64,000 nucleotides of DNA from Haloferax namakaokahaiae (GTDB taxonomy: Archaea; Halobacteriota; Halobacteria; Halobacteriales; Haloferacaceae), in NCBI RefSeq assembly GCF_042663225.1, contig NZ_JBHTAA010000005.1:620001-684000 (forward strand), given 5' to 3'. Of the stretch, positions 8,232 through 16,259 are shown piece after piece; within the stretch, counting starts at the first letter, position 1, and each line of letters begins with the position of its first letter. Below the pieces are notes generated by a model, which worked only from the letters and a program-made list of their open reading frames with translations, did no database searches and was not told where the DNA came from. The translations under genes were made by a program, and so were the position numbers.

Positions 8232-8303
8232 AGTCGGTCGTCGCGTGCAGGTCGGCCGTCGCATACTGGTCGGTCGTCGTGTACTAGTCGGTCGTCGCGT
8301 GTT
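8232..8303. repeat. Four tandem copies of an 18-bp repeat
   Basis: Four adjacent 18-base units occur with consensus RGTCGGTCGTCGCGTRCT-like sequence: 8232-8249, 8250-8267, 8268-8285 and 8286-8303. They differ by one to three bases each. The array fills the spacer between the EamA gene stop (8308) and the redoxin start (8187). Confidence 0.85.
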
Positions 8304-8307
8304 AGGT

Positions 8308-8733
8308 TCAGTCGAGCGAGACGAGGAGCACGGCGAGCACGGCGAACCCGATGCCGGCGACTTTCTTTATCGTCACCGGCTCGCCGAGCGCGACGATGCC
8401 GACGACCGAAGAGATGGCGAGGAACATGCCGAAAATCGGGGCGACGATGGAGACGGGACCGAGTGCGAGCGCGCGGTAGTACGAGAGAATCCCGATTGCG
8501 AGGCAGATGCCCGCGCCGACGACGTAGGGGAGTTTCGAACTCACGACCGAATCGGAGAGGCTCTGTCCCGAGTAGAGGATGATGCCGAGGGTGGCGACGA
8601 CGAGGATACTGTTGGCGATGAATGCGGCGATGTCGCTCGGAATCTTTCCCTGCCCGGTCGTCGCCACTTTCATCAGCGGCGCGACGAGGGAGTACGCACC
8701 GAGTGCGACGACGGCCCACGTAACGTAGTTCAC
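8308..8733 (-). CDS. Single-domain EamA/DMT-family transporter (half-size)
   Basis: From the GTG at 8733 the product is 141 residues with about five hydrophobic segments. It matches one EamA domain, with features such as SYYRALALGPVSIVAPI and VVGIVALGEPVTIKKVAGI near the C-terminus. Most DMT transporters have two such domains; a single-domain protein is expected to work as a dimer. The GTG start is chosen because the in-frame sequence further upstream looks non-coding. Substrate unknown. Confidence 0.85.
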   Translation of the reverse strand: MNYVTWAVVALGAYSLVAPLMKVATTGQGKIPSDIAAFIANSILVVATLGIILYSGQSLSDSVVSSKLPYVVGAGICLAIGILSYYRALALGPVSIVAPIFGMFLAISSVVGIVALGEPVTIKKVAGIGFAVLAVLLVSLD

Positions 8734-8913
8734 GGGTGAATCAGTGTCGTAGTTCCCACCTCGTGTGGGTATAGTATTACGATTCGGAAGCGGCGGAATC
8801 GACGGATTCGAGTTATTGAAATGATAAACAAATTTTGGCAAACCTAAGATGACTAAACAAGAGGTGTGCCAATAAGGCGAACGTTTATCAACTAATACGT
8901 CGAATGAAGGTGT

Positions 8914-9111
8914 ATGTCCCAAGACGTATCCCCTTCGGTAATCGCGCACACGTGGGACGACCCAACCCGCTGTCCGTTCTGCCTCGCAGAACTCGAGAGC
9001 GAAGGAGCCGGATTCATCGACCACATCGACGAGAGTCCTATCTGTCGCCAGGGCTTCGGCATGTGGCGAGAGGCAGTCGCCGACGACGTCGGCGGCGAGT
9101 GGTCCGGATAA
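8914..9111 (+). CDS. Small zinc-binding protein (DUF7501-like)
   Basis: The 65-residue protein has a CPFC pair followed by a His pair context (FIDHIDES) and a later Cys (ICRQGF), which together could form a zinc site. Haloarchaea carry many conserved short proteins of this type. It starts with MSQDVSPS at 8914, 180 bases from the divergent EamA start. Function unknown. Confidence 0.75.
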   Translation: MSQDVSPSVIAHTWDDPTRCPFCLAELESEGAGFIDHIDESPICRQGFGMWREAVADDVGGEWSG

Positions 9112-9185
9112 CTGCGTTTCTTTTTATCGAACTCGTCGCTCAGAGTGGCGAGGCTGTGCACGCTGAACGAGAGAGGTGACGTTCC

Positions 9186-10435
9186 TCAATCACCACTGGC
9201 AGGAGTGGGGTTCCGCGCCGACCCATCGACGTGATTGAGTAACCACGTCGTGAGACCGAACGAGAGGACGCCGAGCACCGAGACGACGCCGAAGGCGACA
9301 CCGACGCCCGAGAGGTCGATGAGCGCGCCGAACACTGGCGGTGCGACGGCGCTCCCGAGCGAGATGCCGATGGTGACGACGGCGAAACTCTTCCCGAGTT
9401 CGTCGCGGGCGGAGATGCGGTCGGCGAGCGTCGAGCGCGCGGGCCGCGAGATGCTAATCGTGCCGCTGAAGGGCAGGACGAGCACCAGCAAGAACAGCGG
9501 TGCCCACGTTCCGGCGAGCAGCGCGGCGATGAGCGCAAGTCCCGCGTAGCCGACGAGCGCGACGGTTCCGGGTCCGACGCGGTCCGTCATCGACCCGCCG
9601 AGGAGAATCAACCCTGCCTCCGTGACGAGCATCGCCGAGACGAGCAAGTTCGCCGTCTCCGGCGTGAGACCGTAGCCACCGCTGAGCAACTGCGGCGAGT
9701 AGGTGCGAATGCACCACGCCGCCGCAGAGGTGAGAAACGAGAGGAAGGCGAGACCCATCAGCCCCGTCGAACCCACCAAGTCGCGTACGCCGCGGCGGAC
9801 GCTCGAAAGCGAGGGCGCTCGGTGGGTGTCGATTCGGGGTCTGCTCGCGCAACCGACGCTGGAAGTCGGCGGGCGAGCGGGAGTGCGACGAGCGTGTACG
9901 ACGCGCCCGCGACGGCGACAGCGCCAATCACCCAGCGCCAGTCGAATCCGAGCACCGTCGCGCCCGAGGCGACGGCGTACGGGATTGCGAAGCCGAGCGA
10001 CCCGCCGAGCGCGTGGAGCGAGTAGGCCCGCCCGCGATTCGATTCGGCCGTCGCCGAGGCGAGAAGCGGATAGTGCGCGGGGTGGTGGCCGGCGATGCCA
10101 ATCCCGAGGAGCGCCTGCGAAGCGAGCAACCAGTAGTACGACGGGGCGAGCGCCGTCGCCGTGATTCCGACCGTTGCGAGCACGAGCGACACCGCGAGGA
10201 CAGTCGTCCGACTCCGCGTGTCAGAGAGGTAGCCGAAGGGGAGTTGAAAGAGCGTGATGAACGCCCCTTGCACGCCGATAGCGAGACCGACGGCCGCGAT
10301 GCTCACGTCGAACTCGGTGGCAATCGCCCCGAGAACCGGCGCGAGTGCGACGATATAGGCGTGGTGGACCACGTGGGACCCCGAGACGAGACCAACCACG
10401 CGGTTGCGTATCGTTCCGTTCGTCGATTCGCTCAC
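9186..10435 (-). pseudogene. MFS transporter interrupted by a frameshift
   Basis: The first frame (from ATG 10435) encodes six membrane spans of a Major Facilitator Superfamily protein, including FGYLSDTRSRTTVL, then runs into TGA at 9758. The second six spans, with a matching GGSMTDRVGPGTVAL loop, are in another frame ending at 9186. The switch is near 9795-9805, where the last correct residues RPRFRAS should continue as VRRGVRDLVGSTG. The total span of 1250 bases is one short of a multiple of three, so adding one base would restore a protein of about 416 residues, normal for MFS. Either the gene is inactive, or the base is missing through a sequencing error. Substrate unknown. Confidence 0.8.
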
Positions 10436-10485
10436 GCGAGAGCGTTGTTTTCACCGTTGAAAAGCGCGTTGTCCGCGGCGAGAAA

Positions 10486-11373
10486 TCAGTGTCGCCCGCG
10501 ACGCCGACCGAGGCGCGCGCCCAACCAGAGCGTCGAAAACGAGTCGAAGAAGTCGATATCGGTCCGAACGAGTTCCCACTCGATACCGAGTGCCTGACAG
10601 CGGTCTTCGACGGCGGTCAAGTGGTTTCTGAGCTTCAAGTCGTAGTGCTTCGCCGCGGACCCGCCGAAGTACGTCTGTATCGACTGGTCGGATTCCGGGT
10701 CTTCGAAGATCGCCTCGCCGGACGCTTCGGGTTCTAACTCGTCCGATGAGAGCACCTGTGCGACGAGCACGTCGTTCTCGGTCAGCGCGGCCAACCCCGA
10801 GGCGATTTCGTCAGGGTCGAACAGGAAGTCGCTGACGACGAGCACGAGCGATTTGGAGTGGATGGTATCGGCGTACGATTCGAGCGCCGACTCGATGTCG
10901 CCGTCGCCCTCCGGCGTCGTCTCGTTGAGTTGCTCGACGAGTCGGAGCACGCCGCCGCGACTCGATTCGCCGGTGTCGATGCGGTCTGCGGTGTCGCCGA
11001 CGAGCGAGAACCGATACTCGTTGTTCTCGTCGGCGGTGAGGTGGCAAAAGCCGAGACCGAGTTTCGCGGCGTACTCGAACTTGTGAAACTCGCCCTCGCC
11101 GAAGTCCATCGACGCTGTCGCGTCGAGCAGGACGTGTACGGTGAGGTTTCGCTCTTCCTCGAAGCGCTTGATGAACAACTCTTCAGTGCGCGCGTAGGCC
11201 TTCCAGTCGATTCGACGCGGGTCGTCGCCGTGGGTGTAGCGCCGGTGGTCGCTGAAGGTCAGGCCGCCGCCCACCTGTTGCGAGCGCTGGTCGCCCTGCA
11301 AGGGGGCGGTCGATTCCCGCTTGAGCGACGTGTCGAAGCGGTCGAGTTCGTCGAGGAAACTGGGGTCAATCAT
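10486..11373 (-). CDS. DUF58 domain protein (VWA-like), MoxR operon
   Basis: The 295-residue protein has the DUF58 signature (HRRYTHGDDPRRIDWKAYAR at about residues 43-62) followed by a von Willebrand A-like domain with VLLDATASMD as the metal-ion site strand. It lacks the N-terminal membrane spans found in many DUF58 proteins. DUF58 proteins are standard partners of MoxR AAA ATPases. Its start overlaps the MoxR gene end by eight bases, so the two are translationally coupled. Confidence 0.9.
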   Translation of the reverse strand: MIDPSFLDELDRFDTSLKRESTAPLQGDQRSQQVGGGLTFSDHRRYTHGDDPRRIDWKAYARTEELFIKRFEEERNLTVHVLLDATASMDFGEGEFHKFEYAAKLGLGFCHLTADENNEYRFSLVGDTADRIDTGESSRGGVLRLVEQLNETTPEGDGDIESALESYADTIHSKSLVLVVSDFLFDPDEIASGLAALTENDVLVAQVLSSDELEPEASGEAIFEDPESDQSIQTYFGGSAAKHYDLKLRNHLTAVEDRCQALGIEWELVRTDIDFFDSFSTLWLGARLGRRRGRH

Positions 11374-12379
11374 CGAGGATACGGGCGATAACGTCGTCCG
11401 GCGTCTGCCCCTCGCGCTCGGTCCGGAAGTCGAGGATGATACGGTGGCGGAGCACCGGTGGGGCCATCATCACCACGTCGTCCCACGAGACGTGCGAGCG
11501 ACCGTGGATGAACGCTCTCGCCTTGGCCGCTCTGACGAGTGCCATGCTGGCACGCGGACTCGCGCCGAACTCGATGGCGTCGTCCTCGCGCGTCTGTCGA
11601 ACCACGTCGATTGCGCGGTCACGGATGTCGTCCGCGATGGGGACCTGTTTCACGAGGTTCTGCGCGGCGATGAGGTGCCTGCGCGGGAGGACGCGGTCCA
11701 AGTCGGGGAGACCGGCCCCTTCGGCGTACTGCTTGACGATGGTTCGTTCGTCCTCGAAGTCCGGGTACTGGACGAGGATTTTCATCAGGAAGCGGTCGGT
11801 CTGCGCTTCGGGGAGCGGATACGTGCCGCCCTGGTCGATTGGGTTCTGCGTTGCGAGCACGAAGAACGGTTTCGGAAGGTCGTAGGTTTGGCCCGCCGCT
11901 GTCACCTGTTTCTCCTGCATCGCTTCGAGGAGTGCGGCCTGCGTCTTCGGCGTCGCCCGGTTGATTTCGTCGGCGAGGACGACGTTGGCGAAGACCGGCC
12001 CGCGCTCGAAGACGAACTCGCGTCCGTTGGCGGACTCGCGGATGATTTCGGTGCCCGTGATGTCGGTCGGCATCAGGTCGGGTGTGTTCTGGATGCGCGA
12101 GAATTCGAGGTCCGTCGCCTCGGCGAGCGCCCGGACGAGCGTCGTCTTCCCGAGACCGGGGTTCGATTCGAGGAGGGCGTTACCGTCACAGAGGATGCAG
12201 ACGAGCAGTCGCTCGATGACGTCTTCGTGGCCGATGATTCGCTTGCCGATTTCCTCGACCACGTCCGCGACGCTCGCTTGCAGGTCGTCGATGCGGAGTT
12301 CGGTCTGGTCGCTCATCGGGTTCGACGGCGGGGTTTCGGTACGGCTCTCGGCTGCGTTTGGGGCTGGGTCGTCACTCAT
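11366..12379 (-). CDS. moxR: MoxR-family AAA+ ATPase
   Basis: The protein has a Walker A motif ESNPGLGKTTL near residues 71-81, Walker B VVLADEIN near 133-140, and the sensor region LATQNPIDQGGTYPLPEAQ, all typical of MoxR ATPases. The C-terminal lid contains GASPRASMAL. MoxR proteins act as chaperones that load or mature VWA-domain partners. The annotated start is 12379; an internal ATG 21 codons later (MSDQTELR) is also plausible. It overlaps both neighbours by eight bases, in the middle of a six-gene operon. Confidence 0.93.
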   Translation of the reverse strand: MSDDPAPNAAESRTETPPSNPMSDQTELRIDDLQASVADVVEEIGKRIIGHEDVIERLLVCILCDGNALLESNPGLGKTTLVRALAEATDLEFSRIQNTPDLMPTDITGTEIIRESANGREFVFERGPVFANVVLADEINRATPKTQAALLEAMQEKQVTAAGQTYDLPKPFFVLATQNPIDQGGTYPLPEAQTDRFLMKILVQYPDFEDERTIVKQYAEGAGLPDLDRVLPRRHLIAAQNLVKQVPIADDIRDRAIDVVRQTREDDAIEFGASPRASMALVRAAKARAFIHGRSHVSWDDVVMMAPPVLRHRIILDFRTEREGQTPDDVIARILDD

Positions 12380-13238
12380 CGTCTTCGTCTTTGTCGCGGA
12401 TTTTCAGGGTGTAGTCTCGAATCAGTTCGGCTTCGTCCAGCGTGTCGTCGGAGAGGTAGCCCGCACGCTGGCTCTCGACGGACCGGTCACCGGTGAACCC
12501 GGTCGAATCGTAGGCCTCTGCCTGCGAGTCCGGGGTGTCTTCACCGCTGTTGGTCCCCGAGAGGGTCGCGTTCACCTCGTTGTTCCCGGCCGAGACGTCT
12601 TCGGGGTCGCCGAGAATCGCACTCCCGTTCTGGAGGTCGGCATCGCGGTCAGCGTCCCGTTCGCCGATGGAGGTACCCGCCGACCCGCCGATGCCGCCGA
12701 GGTCGAGGTCCACGATGGCGACCTGAATGCTCGCAATCGAGAGGACGAGCACGCCGAGCACCGAGAACACGACGCGGCGCGTCGGGAGGAGTTCGACCGA
12801 CGACGCCGACTGCAACTTCGTCAGTACGTCTCCGTAGAGCCGGCGGGCCATCGGCGACGGGGTCTCGCCGTCGCCACCGTCGTCGAGCGTGTCGCGGGCG
12901 GTTCGCAGCGCTTCGGCGACGTCGGGGTTCACACTCTCGAACTGCTCGACGGCCGTCGTTCGCATGCGATATCGATATTCGACGACGGCGACGAGCGTCC
13001 CGGCCGCGAGCGCAACCGGCACGGCGACGTGAATCGACGCCGCCTCGACGCCGGGGAGGAACGCCAGCGAGAGGTCCGGGTTCGCGTCCGGGAAGCCGGT
13101 GATTCGAAGGAGGATGTTCAACGCGAGCGCGACGAGCGCGCCGTCGGCCACGCTCGGTACGAGCGCCGCTTTCGTCACCTCGCGGTGGACTTCGCGGACC
13201 GCGGCGGCCATCTTGGAGGGGAGGTCTGTCGTCGTCAT
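12372..13238 (-). CDS. Membrane protein of the MoxR operon (DUF7502-like)
   Basis: The 288-residue protein has two or three hydrophobic segments in the first half, another around LPTRRVVFSVLGVLVLSIAS, and a long acidic, probably extracellular tail rich in Asp, Gly and Ser. I recognise no catalytic motif. The ATG at 13238 is preferred because it sits next to the upstream gene's stop; an earlier start would run through that gene. Its place between the coiled-coil protein and MoxR suggests a structural partner of the VWA/MoxR complex. Confidence 0.8.
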   Translation of the reverse strand: MTTTDLPSKMAAAVREVHREVTKAALVPSVADGALVALALNILLRITGFPDANPDLSLAFLPGVEAASIHVAVPVALAAGTLVAVVEYRYRMRTTAVEQFESVNPDVAEALRTARDTLDDGGDGETPSPMARRLYGDVLTKLQSASSVELLPTRRVVFSVLGVLVLSIASIQVAIVDLDLGGIGGSAGTSIGERDADRDADLQNGSAILGDPEDVSAGNNEVNATLSGTNSGEDTPDSQAEAYDSTGFTGDRSVESQRAGYLSDDTLDEAELIRDYTLKIRDKDEDDE

Positions 13239-13239
13239 C

Positions 13240-13863
13240 TTAGACACCGTTGCATGCGGACGGTTCGTCGCCCTCCGGAATCGCGTCACACGCGTCTTGG
13301 AGGTCGTCTTCCAGATTATCCCGTTCTATTCTGAGTTCACGGAGGTCGTCTTCCAACTCTTCGTTCTGTTCGAGGAGGGCGTCTCGCTCCGATTCGAGGT
13401 CGGACACGTCGTTCTCCAAGTTCCGCCGTTCGCGTTCTAACTGCTCGACGTCGTTCTCTAATCGGGCGACTTCGGCCTGCGAGGTTTCGAGCCGATTTCT
13501 GGCCTGTTCGAGGGCTTCCTCGCGCTGTTCGAGCGTCGAGCGCGTGGCGTTGAGTTCCTGTCGTGTCTCTTGAAGCTCTGCCTCCGTCTCTTCGAGACTG
13601 GTCGAGACCTGTGAGACGTCGCCTCGGGTCTGTTCGAGGCTGTCGTTGATGGATGCCAACTTCGCCTGCACGGACGAGAGGTCCGCCCTGGTCTCCGAGA
13701 GGTCCTCTTCGAGGGCGGCGTTTCGTTCTCGCAACTGCTCGTTCTGTTGGTCGAGCGAATCGACGGAATATTGATAATACATGGTTGCCCCGACTGTCCC
13801 CATCGCCAACAAGAGCACCAAGGCGACGAGGCCAGTGTGGAGCGACCGACCGAGGAAGCTCAT
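13240..13863 (-). CDS. Membrane-anchored coiled-coil protein
   Basis: After an N-terminal anchor (VALVLLLAMGTVGATMYYQY), about 150 residues form an almost unbroken coiled coil dense in Glu, Leu, Arg and Asn (for example NDVEQLERERRNLENDVSDL). The tail has two cysteines (DACDAIPEGDEPSACNGV) that could form a disulfide outside the cell. The start codon overlaps the end of the 799-residue VWA protein gene (ATGA). Role unknown; a spacer or scaffold for the operon's membrane VWA proteins is plausible. Confidence 0.85.
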   Translation of the reverse strand: MSFLGRSLHTGLVALVLLLAMGTVGATMYYQYSVDSLDQQNEQLRERNAALEEDLSETRADLSSVQAKLASINDSLEQTRGDVSQVSTSLEETEAELQETRQELNATRSTLEQREEALEQARNRLETSQAEVARLENDVEQLERERRNLENDVSDLESERDALLEQNEELEDDLRELRIERDNLEDDLQDACDAIPEGDEPSACNGV

Positions 13864-16259
13864 ATCAGACCACCTTCACTTCTCGTTCTACCCCGATACA
13901 CTTGAAGCCGCCGGGCAATCACCTCGCCGAGATAGACGAGGAAGGCGACGAGCGCGAACGCCCACGCCCAGTCGTCTCTCACGGGTTGAACACCGGATGC
14001 GTGGTCGCGGGCGTCGCGGGCGATTGCGGCGGCGTCGTTGACCGAGTACATCTGGCCGCCGGTCGAACGCACCGCCGAGACGAGGCGCTCGGAGCGTCCG
14101 AACCCGCCGTACTCCGCGGGGTAGTTGACGCCGAACGAAGCGTTGAGCACCGACGCGTAGCCCTGTTCGGTGGGCGTGACAGACGCTTCGTAAGTGTCCG
14201 GGCCGACCGACGAGAACGTCAGGTTTTGCGCGTCCGTCGGGCGTTCGCTTCCGCGATAGACGACGGTCACGGGTTCGCCGACGCGAGTGTCTTGGAGGTC
14301 GATGACGCCGGTCGCCTCGCGTTCCGGGTCGCCGATGACGTAGTTCGTCGCCTTCGTCAAGAGTAGTGAGTCAGGACTGCTGAGCAGGCCGTCGAGCGAC
14401 CCATCGCCGCCGAACGAGGTGACCGTCACGACGCGGCCGAGTCCGTAGCGCCACGACGCGACGGCGGGCGTGCCGTCTTCGGACGCGACGAGGAAGTTCG
14501 CACCCTGTCTGACCGACACGTCGTTGACCTCGCCGGGGTTGGCCGTGAGTTCGACCCCCGCGGTGACGAAGTCGTTCTGGTCAACGATGGTGAGACCGTC
14601 GCCCGCGTATCGTCGGTTCGCGCCGCCGAAGAGGATTCGCAGGCGAGAGGTTTCGTCGGCCCGGAGGTAGTTGCCGCCGGACGCGCGGGCGATGGTCCGG
14701 AGGTTGCGCTCGTTCGGACTCTCGCCGGTCCCGATGGTGACGACGCGAACGCCGTTGCGCCCGAGTTCCTCGGAGACGGCCGCGGCGTCTTCGAATCGGT
14801 CGTGGCCGTCACTGATGAGAATCACCGTCCCGCGCCGGCCGTCGAGTTGCTGGGCGGCCCCGCGGAGTCCGATGGCGATATCGGTCGCTCCGCCGGGTTG
14901 TAGGCGGCGGATGAGGTCTTCCATCCGTCCGCGGTTCCTATCGAGCGGCCGGAGCGGCGACACCTCGTAGGCCTGGTAGTTGAACCCGACGATGCCGACG
15001 TTGTTGTCGCCACCGAGTTGGGAGAGCGCGTCGAGGGCGACCGATTTCTGGACGGTCATCCCTTCTTCCGCACTCCCGGAGACGTCGATAGCGAAGACGA
15101 GGTTCGTACTCTGGCCCGCGCCCTCGCCGGTCGTCACGGGGAGCGTCGAAGCGAGTCGAGAGCCGTTGTACTCGCCGTTCTCGAACGAGTTGCGACCGCC
15201 GACGACCATGAGTCCGCCGCCGTCGATGACGAATCGCTGGAGCGAATCGACGTTCCCGACTTCGTCCGCGGGGACGTCCTGCAAGACGACGGCGTAGTAG
15301 TCCGAGAGGTTCGCGGGAACTTCGGACGCGGTATCGACATTGTAGAGACCGGAGAGGTACTCCTCGAACGGATAGCCGCCGCGCGAGACGTACAGAATCT
15401 TCGGCGGGTCCACCACCCGGACGGTCTTGTAGAACACGTCGTTCGACTGGAATCGGTCGTCGCTCTCGATGCGAGCGGTCAGTTCGTGAGTGCCGTTGGT
15501 CTCGAACGTCTGGGAGAACGCGACCGAACCGGGCACCGTCACGTTCTCGCGTTGGACTTCCTCGCCATCGACTTCGACGACGAGTTCGGCCGATTCGTTC
15601 TCGCCGGGGGTGACGCCCTGAACCTGCGCGAGGAACGCGTTCTCGACGCCGACGCTCGTCTTCGCAGGCCCGTTGAGCGTCACGTACTCTTCGCGCTGTG
15701 ACACCTCGGGCGAGACGGCGCTCACGGTGGCGTTGAGACTCCGCGCCAACTCCGCGGCCGACTGGAGGTCCCGGCCTCTCGTGACGTGGCCGTCGGAGAC
15801 GAGAACGACGGTCCCTCCCGGTCTGACGTTCGCCGCGAGCGCGTCACCGAGCGGTGATTCGTCCCCGCGGGCGATAGTGGAGACGGTCACCGGGATGCCT
15901 TCGTCTTCGATTCGCGTGGCGAGCGCCTCCGCCCGCGTTTCGGTGACTGTGGTGCTGTCCGATTCGTCCACGAGGAGCGTCACGCGCGGGTCGCCGTCGG
16001 ACTGACGGGTCGTTATCGTGTACGGACCCGCCGCGGCGACGACCAAGAGGAACGCGACGAACACCCGCGAGGCGAAGAGGAGTCGCCGCGAGCGCGACCC
16101 GGCGGTTCCGCCGCCCCGGAAGATGAGGTACCACGCGAGGAGGAGCGCGACCGGGAGCGCGAGGAGGAACAACGGGCGTTCGAAGCCGAGCGTCCACTCG
16201 CCGAACTGCGTCGTCCACGCCAGCGGAAGCGCGAGTGAGAGCGAGGCGACACCGAACAT
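13860..16259 (-). CDS. Large VWA-domain membrane protein
   Basis: The 799-residue protein has two N-terminal membrane spans, a CARDB/beta-sandwich-like region, a glutamine amidotransferase-like segment (YYAVVLQDVPADEV, FVIDGGGLMVVGG), a VWA domain with MIDAS motif DVSGS at residues 392-396, and a C-terminal span. This arrangement matches BatA/B-like and DUF1355-type proteins. The start overlaps the upstream gene's TGA (ATGA). It probably binds a protein or metal partner on the outer face and is assembled with MoxR help. Confidence 0.88.
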   Translation of the reverse strand: MFGVASLSLALPLAWTTQFGEWTLGFERPLFLLALPVALLLAWYLIFRGGGTAGSRSRRLLFASRVFVAFLLVVAAAGPYTITTRQSDGDPRVTLLVDESDSTTVTETRAEALATRIEDEGIPVTVSTIARGDESPLGDALAANVRPGGTVVLVSDGHVTRGRDLQSAAELARSLNATVSAVSPEVSQREEYVTLNGPAKTSVGVENAFLAQVQGVTPGENESAELVVEVDGEEVQRENVTVPGSVAFSQTFETNGTHELTARIESDDRFQSNDVFYKTVRVVDPPKILYVSRGGYPFEEYLSGLYNVDTASEVPANLSDYYAVVLQDVPADEVGNVDSLQRFVIDGGGLMVVGGRNSFENGEYNGSRLASTLPVTTGEGAGQSTNLVFAIDVSGSAEEGMTVQKSVALDALSQLGGDNNVGIVGFNYQAYEVSPLRPLDRNRGRMEDLIRRLQPGGATDIAIGLRGAAQQLDGRRGTVILISDGHDRFEDAAAVSEELGRNGVRVVTIGTGESPNERNLRTIARASGGNYLRADETSRLRILFGGANRRYAGDGLTIVDQNDFVTAGVELTANPGEVNDVSVRQGANFLVASEDGTPAVASWRYGLGRVVTVTSFGGDGSLDGLLSSPDSLLLTKATNYVIGDPEREATGVIDLQDTRVGEPVTVVYRGSERPTDAQNLTFSSVGPDTYEASVTPTEQGYASVLNASFGVNYPAEYGGFGRSERLVSAVRSTGGQMYSVNDAAAIARDARDHASGVQPVRDDWAWAFALVAFLVYLGEVIARRLQVYRGRTRSEGGLI

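Noticed and set aside
8232..8303. CRISPR array
   Set aside because: The units are directly adjacent with no spacers and no cas genes are nearby; it is a simple tandem repeat.
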